Program-made: the position numbers and the translations under genes | Source: Artocarpus heterophyllus | Taxonomy: Eukaryota > Streptophyta > Magnoliopsida > Rosales > Moraceae | Direction of reading: 5' to 3' | DNA length: 64,000 nucleotides | Assembly (NCBI GenBank): GCA_025403435.1 | Contig: CM046333.1 | Span: 13,789,770 to 13,853,769, forward strand | Shown here: positions 12,560 to 23,300 of the stretch, piece by piece | Layout: the number at the start of each line of letters is the position of its first letter | Numbering within the stretch: the first letter of the stretch is position 1 | Notes under the pieces: generated by a model | What the model saw: the letters and a program-made list of their open reading frames with translations, nothing else | What the model was told of the DNA's origin: nothing | The model's database searches: none

Positions 12560-13770
12560 CAAATCTCGTTTGAGATTCCGGCGTTATTTTTCGACACCTC
12601 CCATACCAGTGGGAAGCTCTCGTTGAGCTGAGTCCAACGAGGTGTCGTGCCACCCAAATAGCCGCCGGAGGAGGGCCCACGCGCCGCCCAAAGTGGCGGC
12701 GAAACCCATTTTTTCCCGACGTCGTTTCTCGGCCGTCCGACCACCAATCGACGTGATTTTGGTGTCTATGGACTCAGTGTGAGGAGAGGAACAAGATGGT
12801 ACCAATTTTCCAGCTCAATTTTGGCTGGAACAGCTTCGCCGGAGCTGCCCCGTCGCCGCCGTCGGAGCCGTCGTGTCTGGTGGCGGTGTGGCACACCGCC
12901 GGTGCCAAAATGATCAGAGGGCGACGGCGAGCAAGACCCCTCGGTCAATTGCACCGTTCCGCCGCCCCTCGCCGGAGAACGAAGGCACCCGCCGTGAGCC
13001 TCCGTGGGTGAGGTGGGTTGGCCATTTTAGGCCGTTTTGTGCCAAATTGAAGGCACAAACACCTTCAGAGGACCGAGAGGAAGAAATTAGGTACCTCAAT
13101 TGCACGAAACGACGACCGGTCACCGGAGAACCAGGACCCGCCGCCTAGCGCCGCCGTGGAGAGGTGGAGCCGCCGTTCCACGCGATGTTGAGCTGCCCCA
13201 CCGTAGGGGAAATACTCAGAGGAGGTCGGGGAACAATTCCCCCACCTCAATTTCACGGTACCGTCGCCGGAGGACCGAAATCGGAGCCGCCGGTTTCCGC
13301 CGAGAAATCCATCCTCGATTGGAGCAGATGGAGGCCGAATTGGGTGAAATTGACCCCACCAATCGACTCAGGAGGGTTGAATTAGGGGGGGTAGGCTCGA
13401 GCTCAGCCCTCAACGGAGCCAACCGCCACCGGTCAACGGCCGGTCAAAGGCAAAATGAGATTTTGTGATCCGGACCTCCGATCGAAGATCCGAGAGCGCC
13501 TCCCGACTCGTTTCGATGCTCTGAACGCAATGGTGACCTCCGTTCGAGCAAATTCCACTCCGATGAAAATCGTCCGGTACCGACTGTACGCGGATCGAGG
13601 CGATTCAAACAGCAGTATCGGAGTCCAGAATGACAGTTTCAAGAATGAATGATCTCCAGGAAGCATTCCTAGCCATTCATGGTCGCTCGAGGAGCACTGC
13701 AGAGGATGCTTCATATACTGTAGATGCAGCGAGATACAACTGGATCTGCTTTGCTTGGAGTTCAAGTAAG
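12560..13770 (+). other. GC-rich leader-like segment of the solo LTR
   Basis: A GC-rich island in AT-rich surroundings, just downstream of the TATA-like and CT-rich signals, with overlapping open frames in all six readings. The frames come from base composition and none resembles a known protein. It is best read as the R/U5 leader of the LTR. Confidence 0.55.
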
Positions 13771-14399
13771 TAGGAATCTCGCATGCAGTATGAACTGTTT
13801 TAGATGCTTTCATAGAAATTTATGAAACGCATGATCAGTGATTGTTACACTATTTTATGTGAGAATAAGTTTTATAACGTTATAAGGTGACGAAAAACCC
13901 GTTAAGGGTAAAATCGTCATTTTTAAGGAAACGGCTAGAACGGAGTCGAACACTCCGATTTAGCATAATGTTATTAGATGGAAAATGTTCCGTGATACGT
14001 TAAGTAACGTAACGGTCATGTGAGATCAGAGATTTCATAAGAGATGTTTTAAGTAAACGAGAGGTAACCGATGGGTTACAAAGTTAAAAGGAAATGTAAC
14101 CCCGGTGGGTTACAAGGCTAATTGAAGGAAATGTAAACTGATGGTTTATAAGGTTGAGTAAAGTGAACGGTAGACCGATAGTATACCAAGTTATGAATAA
14201 GGAAATAATGATTAATGTTTACGTTTTATTATCAATCGAGTGGATTGATAATAAAGAAAGTTAATTAATGAGTCGGCTGTCGTTTGATCAGGACACAGAG
14301 GCCGACCAATGGAAGGAAAAAGGAACGAGAAAGGAACGGAATAGAGAACGCTAGAGCATAGTTTGGGTAAGTTTCAAACCTCACCTACAGCATGAAGTA

Positions 14400-15010
14400 A
14401 ATGATTTTTAAATGCTTATTTATATGTTTGCAAATGTGTTTGCAAAGTGTTAAGCAAGTTGTTTTTAAAGTATATGTGCATTTATTATGCAAAAAGTTTT
14501 AAAGTTCAAGAAAAAGATTTGCAATGAATTTGCAATCGTTATGTTAAAGGTTTATTTGCATATTGATATGCATAACGTTATTTAAAAGTTTAAGTTATGA
14601 TTTTTAAAGTATTGAAAGTATGTTTTGCATTATGATATGCAAAATGTTTTATAGTTTAAGTTATAAGCTTTATGATGCGTTTGTATGCAATGAGTTGCAA
14701 TTGTGGTGCAATAAATTCCAGAATACAAGTTATGACTTACAAAATGTATTTGCATTATATGTTGCATTTGTTATGCAATGAGTGTTAAATTACAAGTTAT
14801 AGTTTGCAAAATGTGTTTGCATTTTATGATGTATTTATTAAGCAATATGTTGCATTTGTTATGCAATGAGTGTTAGAATGCAAGCTATGATATGCAAAAT
14901 GTGTTTACATTTTATGTTGCTTTTGTTATGCAATGAGATGCATTTATTATGCAATTGGTTTTATAGTACAAGCTATGAATTGCAAGTGTATTGCATATGA
15001 TGTGATTGCA
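14400..15010 (+). repeat. Degenerate TGCA/TTATGCAATG short-repeat array
   Basis: A run of imperfect units built around TGCAW(3-6)GTTATGCAATGAG, with many TTTGCAT and ATATGCAAAATG variants. It lies inside the 4.1 kb LTR. The reversed copy at 62376-64000 is shorter over the same interval, so the array differs in length between copies. Confidence 0.6.
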
Positions 15011-15399
15011 TTTGAAATGCTCACTAAAGTTAATAAGAAGGTAACGTTAAGATAAAAAGGAAAGTGTCGTACCAGCCTCTTTGTTATGAGGTAATGAAAG
15101 TAAAATTAAAGTGTGACCTCCTAAAGGTGAGGTACAAGACCTCAATGTTTGATGGTCTCAAGTCTTCCACAAGGGAAGCATCATGTTTATGATCTCATGA
15201 TTAATGAGTTGGTACGAACACTAAAGTAAAGTAAGGAAAATGAAAGTTATAAGATAAAGAAAGTTAAAGAACAAGGATAAAGGTTGAGAAAGAAATGAAT
15301 ATTTAAGTTTATAGAATGTTCATAAAAGGCTCATAATTAAAGTTAATAATTGAGCATAAATGAAGTCATGCATTCTGATGTTACTTGAATGCTTTTTTT

Positions 15400-15840
15400 T
15401 ATGAAATGTTTATATGTTATGTTTATGGAAAACATTCTGAAAAATGTTTACGATAAATGTTTATGAATAACGTTTTCATGTTTTCAAGAAACGGTTTATG
15501 AACGACGTTTTAAGATAAACGTTCAAGAAATGTTTTAAGAGAAAGGTTTTACATTAAATGTTTATGAAAAACATTTCATGTTTGCAAGAAAAGGTTTACG
15601 AATGACGTTTTAAGAAAAACGTTGAAGAAATGTTTTACGAAAAACGTTTATGCAAAACGTTTCAGAAATGTTTTATGAAAAACGTTTTCAGAAATGTTCT
15701 ATGAAAGACGTTTATGAAGAACGTTTTTAGAAATGTTTAAGGAAAACGTTTATGAAAAATATTTCATAAATGTTTATGGAAAACGTTCATGAAGAACGTT
15801 TCAAGAGAAAGGTTTTCATGAGAAAAGTTTTTAAAGCATG
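15400..15840 (+). repeat. Degenerate AAACGTTTATGAAGAACGTTT array
   Basis: About 440 bp of imperfect units of roughly 20-30 bp containing AACGTT palindromes alternating with ATGAAAAACG and CAGAAATGTTT phrases. It is part of the solo LTR. The related copy near 62950-63090 has fewer units (ATAAACGTTTTTCATAAACG-like). Confidence 0.65.
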
Positions 15841-16387
15841 TTTAAATGCTTTGTGAGAATATGTTTGAACTTGCTGAGCGAAAGCTCATTAAAAGTTTTT
15901 CATGTTGTAGGTAACTTATGGGTGACCAATGGGACCCGTTAGAAGAGCTGGGTGCTGCGGAGGACAGATGCGAAGATTTGGGTATGGATACCATCACTGA
16001 TTGCTTCCGCTACGTAAAGAAAATGTTTTCCATTGTTTAATGTTGTGTTTTCAAAGTTTAAAGAAAATCAGAGTTTTAAGAATTGTATTCAAAGTTTTAA
16101 GATACAGTTTATAAACTGTTTTATATAATTATAATGTAAAGTTTTAAACTATGATTTAATAAATGTTTCTTATTAAGTTTTAAGAAACGTTTTGAAATGA
16201 TTTTAAGGGCAAGTGTTGAGCGATGTCTCAACTTGAATGCGACAGAGGTCGCATCAATATTAAAGAACGTTTAAGGAAAGAAAAAAAAAATTTATTACAG
16301 TATTTTCTTACTAAGTAAGTAAGATTACTGTTTATGAAACTATGTTTATGAAAGTAAAGTGACTGCCCGAAAAGGCGGGTCGTCACA

Positions 16388-16685
16388 TATGCATTGAAGA
16401 ATTCAAATGCCAATGATAATTAAAGGCTGCCATATCCTCCAATAAAGAGTAAGCTTCATCAACGGTTCTTAAAAAGAAAGAATGACCGTCAGAAACTACG
16501 CTTTTTTCCACCCAATCTCTAGCTTCAAAATGCAACCCTTCAATAAAAATTTGGAGAAGTGCCCACTTTGGCAAGTTGTGATGTGGATACTGCTCAAGCA
16601 TATCTTTAAATCGCTCCCAAGTCGCATAAAATGATTCCATATGTTGTTGGACAAAACTTGCAAGGATATTCCGATACAACATCAT
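16388..16685 (-). pseudogene. Gag fragment of the Athila-like element
   Basis: About 99 codons on the minus strand resemble the central part of the Retrotrans_gag domain of Ty3/gypsy elements. A tryptophan-containing WERFKDML helix is followed by PHHNLPKW and a LQIFIEGL helix, then a segment ending in SLLEDMAAFNYHW. The frame is cut by the solo LTR at 16387. The expected zinc-knuckle motif is not seen, and the upstream start towards the primer site at 16.8 kb is unclear. Confidence 0.7.
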
Positions 16686-16800
16686 GAAGTTCTTTGGGAA
16701 ACAAATGACTTAAAAGAAAAAAAAAATTAGAACAAATAAAAAAAATTCAAAGTAATTCTAGAGCTAATTGGTATCGATATTAACTAAATTAAACAACAAT

Positions 16801-16817
16801 CCCCGACAACGGCGCCA
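16801..16817 (-). promoter_or_regulatory. Primer-binding site, tRNA-Asp type
   Basis: On the minus strand, TGGCGCCGTTGTCGGGG begins six bases inside the 5' LTR. It fits the 3' end of plant tRNA-Asp with one likely mismatch, the arrangement known for Athila/Tat-like elements. This fixes the right-hand LTR as the 5' LTR. Confidence 0.8.
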
Positions 16818-16823
16818 AAAACT

Positions 16824-18126
16824 TGTTGTGGATTTTCTAACGCAAGTGCATGTATCGTTAACAAGTAATAAAGAGTAAGTAAAGTATCGTTCTCACGAGG
16901 ATTGCATTAATCTAGCTAAGTACCAAAATTGGTTAACCCTACAATTATTTGAACAATCAAATATAAAATAGAAAAATAACAAAACAAAAAAATATAAATG
17001 AAAATCTAAATAATAAAAGACTAGGGCATCTGATTTTACCTAAATTAATCATATTCAAATTATCTGATTTAATCAATTGATGTTTACTCCTATGCCGATA
17101 ATGAATTTCTCTTAAGTAGTCATTAATCTTTCTCAAGCATTAATAATTTATCCTCGTTAGCAAATTTTATACATCTCTGTGAAAACTCTAAACTTACCAA
17201 GATTCATTAAGAACAAAAAATTCATAGTGTTACACAAGTCTCATAAATATCTCTATCCTATGATGATCTCATGGCATTCAATCATGATCTAATTTAATTA
17301 TCGCTTCTCAGCCTCAAATTAAATCACAAATCATGCAAAAGGTGCGCAAACTTTTACAAGCATTAAAATTAGATTAAATACTCAGCATAGATAATGAATA
17401 AACATTGAATTGAATAAATTAAACAAAAGTGAACATTCATAATCTGGCTACATCGTAGCCCTAGAATAGAGAAAATTAGTTCCTAATGAAACTAAAAACA
17501 ATCCTAAATAATATCTTAAACATGACGAGTGAAGGAAAAGAACTGTGTTTGGATGCGAAGATGATTTCCGTCTCCGGGTTGCACCGTTCTTCTTCTCCAA
17601 AGCAATGAGTTCTCCCCTCTTGTTTGAAGTTTTTCCCTCTTAGAATCCGTGCTCCAACCCTTCATAATGTTATATTTATAGGCTAGGGTTTAAAAGGACA
17701 ATTTTAGAACGAAATTACACTAGAATTTGAATTGGGATCGCAATAGCGCCTAGGCTCGATTTTCTGGCGCCATGATTGTAGCACCTAAGCGCTATACTTG
17801 CCCGTAGATGCTTTTCTGAACTGGCGCCTTATAGCGCCTAGGCGCTAGACTGGCCTCCTAAATAGCGCCTAGGCGCCCAAATTGCGTGAAACTTCATCTG
17901 TAGCAGCGCCTAGGCGCCCAATAGTTGGCGTCTAGGCTCCATTTCATCCCGAGTCCACTTTTGCTCAATTTTCGGTCTGCTTTGTCCTGCGCTTTGTCAT
18001 TATGCATCGTTTTCCTTCAAAACCTATAAAAGAACATAAAACACTATTAAATTCTTATAAATCGCTCAAAACTAACAAATATTAAGTGAGAATCATCTAA
18101 TTAATTAGCCTAAAACTAACTTATCA
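16824..18126 (-). repeat. 5' LTR of the Athila-like element (1303 bp)
   Basis: It aligns with 6210-7585 but is 73 bp shorter, mainly because the GCGCCTAGGCGC block (about 17747-17940) has fewer units. Its ends are TGTTGTGG and ACTTATCA. The adjoining CACCT at 18127-18131 completes the target duplication. Confidence 0.88.
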
Positions 18127-18133
18127 CACCTTA

Positions 18134-20397
18134 ATTAAAAACATATAGGTGAATGCAGGACGGCCTACCAGGTGCTATTTTGCTATTACATAATCTATCA
18201 TTATCAATCATTCATTTAATTATTTTCCTCATTTCATATATGACCTGATTAATACTGTGAGATACTTGAGGACGACTTTATCATTCAAACTTTTTAATTT
18301 TATTTTTCTTGTTCAATTTATTGAAGATTGACTACCCCTTGATTTCTTCAATAATATTTGCTTACTAGCAGATTAACTAGGCAGCCTAGGCCACTTTTCA
18401 AGAGCTGCTTTCTTGAACTGGAATGACCATTTTTTGACAATCTTCATAGGAATTAACGCTGGCGTTTCCAGTTTTTTTGATGAGCCTTGATATTCTTACA
18501 CAATTATAATACGTTGAAGAATAAGGTTTCATATTATAAAAGGCAAATAAGTTGATAATAATTGCTCAAATGTTGACTATTGTTATGCTATGCATCTCGG
18601 CTGTCTTGATTCATGTCATTTTCTCAGGTCGGCTTTGGTCCATTCTTTTAGCTATAAATAGTGGAGTAAATTAAGTGATATATCATTTCTTTATTATTAA
18701 TATTATGTTTTATCATTTACTTTTTCTTTCTTTAATTTATATACTTTTTTAACTAAAAAGATCAAAATATAGTTGTTTAATTCTGTTTTAAAATACTTAT
18801 AATTAATTATGTCTTTATATTTTTAAAAATAGTCTGATTCAAACTTTTCGTACAAAAGTGATAGGATAGAAAAAGAATGCTAGAGAAGTTATGTTTCTCC
18901 ACTTGACCTAACTAGTGGACCAAAACTTGAAACTCTTGCGTGGGCTTAGATGCCGTAGCCCAATAATCTACTTCATTCCTTGCAAAGTTAGATTCAAGTT
19001 AGGAAGATACCACTCGTAGAGACATGATTTCCAAGGATTTATCCGTACAATAATTGGTCACTTCATAATTCATATTTAAATCACTTCACAATTCATGACT
19101 CACAAACATGTCGTTTTTTGCTAAAAGGTCGGCTCTTTCCTGGCGCTGAATTAGAGTCTCCGTTCAAATTAATGCCATCTTGAAAAATTCTTCCACTATA
19201 TATGGCCACCATTCAAACCTCAACCAAAATTATTAACAAGAAAAAAAAAAAAAAAAACCAAATCTAAGCCAAGCATGGGTCTTCTTGTTTTAGTTCACGA
19301 CAAGATTTTAAGTTGCGTTACAAAAGACTACTGGGGTGTTTGAGAGAGTAGTTTCAATCATCAATTTAGAGTTTAAGAACTGTAACATGTGAGAACTACA
19401 CATTGTCACTTTATGATAGTTTTATACTATTCATAGCAAACTATTAGTTTAAACTACCCTTTCAAACCCCACATACGTATTATGTTATATTTACTATTCC
19501 AAGATAATAAAGCTAGAAAGAATGGGCGGCACGCTTCTGCTCATTAAGCACTTGTGGGTCGTTTTCAATGTGTGGTTTCCACATTTAAATGGTAAGTTGG
19601 GCAAGAATGGAAGATCGTACGTCTTCCTAATCCTGCATATTTGATATTATCTCCGTACTCCACTTATACAAGATTGACCGAAAGGTCCATGCTTTCTACG
19701 AGGGCCAAAAAAGGAAGCGTCTTTTGAATCCATGAAAATCTATGCAAGCTAAGTCGTTTTCCCAAAATAACGGATACCGTTAAATCCACACTCATTTCCA
19801 AAGCTAAGGCTAGCAGCATTCCATATGCTAAAAAATCATTAGGCTAAATTGGCAATATGTTGCATAAGATGAACGAGGAGAGCAAATGCATTAATAACAT
19901 CTTCTTGAGTTGCCAGTATGGGGCGTTCACATGTCGATTCATTCATTCTGTGATTTACATGGTTTAATTTTTCGCCTTCCTTTTCTTTTTTTTTTTTTTT
20001 TTGGACATTTACGAAAGAAGCTTTGCCTTTGTGACAATCTCATCACTTACACACCAAAAAACAGCGGGAGTTGGACATGATTGCAAAAGGGAAGAAAAAC
20101 GACACTATATAATATACAAAAGCGACAGCAACGACCTTTACAAAGGTAAAACTTTTCCAATTCGACTTGAGAAAGGAGAAAAAAAAGAGCCCAATAAAAA
20201 TAAAAATAAAAATCACACTTGAAAAGAATACGAGTGTAAGCACCAAAGGGACTACCTAAGCCTTGAATTTCTCAAGAATGAGGAGGGAGTACTAGCTATA
20301 TAATGTGCTCCCCTAACGGTTTCCAACACTAATCTGCAAACTTATATACTCAAGGCCTCTATCAAATATACACAATTCCATTTGCCACGATTTGACT
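18134..20397. other. Intergenic DNA including the WD40 gene's 3' side
   Basis: No gene seen. A MITE lies at 19333-19471. The last few hundred bases before 20398 are presumably the 3'UTR of the minus-strand WD40 gene; its polyadenylation site could not be fixed. Confidence 0.5.
19333..19471. mobile_element. MITE, same family as 3145-3296
   Basis: The terminal repeats are GGGGTGTTTGAGAGAGTAGTTT on the left and AAACTACCCTTTCAAACCCC on the right, about 139 bp apart end to end. The interior carries the family phrases 'gaactgtaacatgtgagaac' and 'tagttttatactattcatag'. No coding potential. Confidence 0.72.
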
Positions 20398-23300
20398 TCA
20401 GAAAATCGTTTCCAGATATTGGTTAAAGCGTCTCCTGTTGAACTCTAACAAACTACCGTACGTGCGGTCTGCAACGCCAACGAAGAGAGCTTCAGTGTCG
20501 GGGCTGAAGGATATTCCAGCAATTTCACCAAATATGTCAATCTCTTGTCCTTTGATGTACCCAGATTGAGTATCAATGATGTGAACAAAGTCCGCAGGCT
20601 CAGCCATTGCCAGAAACCGGCCATCTGTTGTGAACTTGACGGCTCTTATAGCCCCCATTCTTCCCTTAATCACAGCTAGAGACTCCGATAAGTTCCTTAT
20701 GTCCCACAATCTGCAGGTAGTGTCCTGGTTCCCAGTGGCCAAAATACGTCCATCTGGGTGCCATGCTGAGGCAAAAGAATAGTCCAAGTGCCCTTTGAGG
20801 GTTGCAGTAACCTGCCAGACATATCAAATTTCAAATCACCACTGTTTAGTAGACAGAGAAGGAAAAAAGAAAGCCAAAAAGAACAAAGAAAAGGAAAAGT
20901 GACCTACTGTCCCAGATTGGGCATCGGCAATCAAGCAGTCAGTACTATCACCAAGGACAGCAAGCAACTTTCCATCAGGACTTACGGAAGTGTTCTGCAA
21001 ATAAATGAAGCAAAAGAAGGAAGAACATGAGAATGCTACGGAAGTGGAGAAACCAGACTTATAAAGAGTGTCCTGAAGGGTCGCACTCACATTCACAGAC
21101 CAATCGAAAGAGAAGCGATTAAGGCAAGCAAAATTCTCGGCATCAAAAACTCTAACTTGAGCATCGTTGTTTGCAGCTAAAACTCTTCTCGAGCCACTAG
21201 AGAGAGAAGTTACAGTTGGGTGTCATAAACAAAGCAAAACGTTTGTTATGTTCAACCTTAAAGCAGGAAATAACTTACCTGGGATTGCGGTAAATGTCCA
21301 CAGCATTGGTAATGGCATTCTCATCTGTTGTCAATTTTGTGCAGAAAGCAACTCCCGGATGGTTCAAATACTGTTCCATAATAAACAGAAGAACATTTAG
21401 AAATCGTAAATTAAATGCTCATTCAAAATTCACAAGGGGTACCAACATTGTCGATTCCATACCTTGCAAATAAGCTCGCCCTGGAAGCCGCCAGCTACCA
21501 GCAGATTATCCTTAACAGCCATCGTGCTTATGGGCACTCGTGAAAGTGACTGTTCCAGCAATCCAGGGCGCCTCTGTAAAAGTGCTTCAGATTATTTAGG
21601 ACTCACTGCAAATGCAAATCTTTACCCCCAGAGAAAAAAATACGAGGGTAGAAAAAGAAGCGCTATGTATTGTTTTAGCCAAGGATATTGTCTTACCAGA
21701 GTTGGCACAATTGGTTTCGCCACGTTGAGTACTTCTTTGCCCCTCCTGAGCAAAGATGACCAATGCATTACTGAATAGTTCTGCATAAGGTATACATCAT
21801 GCTTCGATGTTGCCCACAGCAAATTCCTCAGCTACACAAGAACAGAAACAAAATATAATGGCAACATCAGAAAACTCATTCAATCACTCATGAATGCATA
21901 AAAAAACTGTTTATAATTGCCTAATCACTAAAAAGAGAGAAATAAATGTTAGCCACTACAAGCACAATCTACAAGAACATTAAGTATAAGGGCAAGACGA
22001 CTACTCAATTTTAATGCCAGTAGTGAAATATTGAAAGACCAACTGATGAGGATCCATACGTGCAAGTGTGCAACAATAATGGGCATTCACTGACAATGTA
22101 AATTCAAAGACTTGAAGGAATGAAAAGGCCACAAAAGGGAAACAAATGAGATGGGTAAATGTTTAGCTCAAGGCATTTATTTTCTAAACAAGGAAGTGAA
22201 ATCTAGAAATACAACAAAACACAACCGGTTATCTTCCCGTCAGGAGGTGCCCATTAGTCAAGAGAAACTAAAATTTTAATGCAAGAATCTTCAAACAAAC
22301 ATATTAACGAGAATAGTAATTTAGAGACAAGTAGGGGTGAGAAAAAAAAACAAAAAGAAGTCAAACGTAGGGCTGATTTAACATAAACGTGAGCAAGCAG
22401 AACAGCATCAAAGACATAAGAGAGAAACATGTAATCTTGAATGCTCCAAACGCTTCTGATAAGCAAGGCTAGGAGTCAATAAGGCCCCTCATCAGCTGCA
22501 CACACATGATGCTACTTATATACAGGAATTGCTACACACAGGCCTGTTAAATGCTTAGATATTTTCCTACCATACCATATAAACAACGTTGCGCCAGCTG
22601 CTCAGTTAAAACTCCCACCCTTCCAAGGCTGAAATAAAGAGAAATAGCAGTCCCAAATGCCACAGAGGGGTTAAAGCCGCAGAATCATATTAACAGTCAA
22701 CAGAAACAATATATTTAGAGATAGTAACAGTAAATATTAATTAAATCAAGAAGTGAGAAATAGTCTTAAACAGAACAATCCATGCAGCAAAATCAATGGA
22801 AATGCACCTCAATTGCTATGCTAAATATTCCCCCATCAACACGTGGAAAAGGCATCAAGCATATTGTGTAATACAGAAGATATTCAAGAAATCAAACGAA
22901 TATTGATCTGTGTTTTAGTTGCTGTCAAATGAATTATTTATGGAAGCCTAAAAAGCTACACTAACCATAGGAAATCAGATTCACAAAATGAATATCTTTT
23001 GAAAGTAAAAATGTTTTCAGCGCATTTTCCAACTTCTAGAATTGTCTTACACCTTGGAAGTTACCACAATCACGATCTCATATAATGAAGTAGCTGGAAA
23101 GGCTGTGCACAATGCAGGGAGCGTGGATACATGTGCAAGGGGGTGCAAACTAATTTTGTGACAAGGTTTTTCGACAAGAGTTGATAGATAGAAATCAAGA
23201 AAGTCATACCACAGCCATGACGAGTCCATATCCCAAAATAAGGCTTCAAACGATCTCATCCATAGAAAGGAATATCCCACATATGATAAGATTGTGCCTT

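Larger units (their letters stand above)
12284..16387 (+). mobile_element. Solo LTR of a chromovirus-type element (4.1 kb), nested
   Basis: It starts TGTAACACCCGATA and ends GGGTCGTCACA, with a perfect five-base duplication TATGC at 12279-12283 and 16388-16392. The length (4104 bp) and terminal sequences fit the long LTRs of plant Del/Tekay-like chromoviruses (inference). A T/A-rich segment with ATTTTATACTTTTTATAAA and a CT-rich stretch (about 12515-12560) near the left end look like the transcription start region, giving a plus orientation. The first third is GC-rich; the rest contains two arrays of degenerate short repeats. A second, reversed copy starts at 62376. Confidence 0.82.
6210..18126 (-). 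mobile_element. Athila-like non-autonomous Ty3/gypsy retrotransposon with nested insertions
   Basis: Two long direct repeats (6210-7585 and 16824-18126) that begin TG and end CA enclose the element, and CACCT is duplicated exactly at 6205-6209 and 18127-18131. A primer site next to the right LTR and a polypurine tract next to the left LTR fix the direction as minus. After removing two nested solo LTRs the parent element is about 5.9 kb. It has gag-like reading frames but no protease, reverse transcriptase or integrase, so it must have been mobilised by a relative. The primer site and polypurine tract are of the type known in plant Athila/Tat elements; the lineage name is inferred from those signals and from the gag fragment. 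Confidence 0.88.

Noticed and set aside
12489..13468. Many overlapping open frames on both strands, up to 122 codons
   Set aside because: They lie in the GC-rich leader of a solo LTR, overlap in all frames, and show no protein family resemblance; they reflect base composition.
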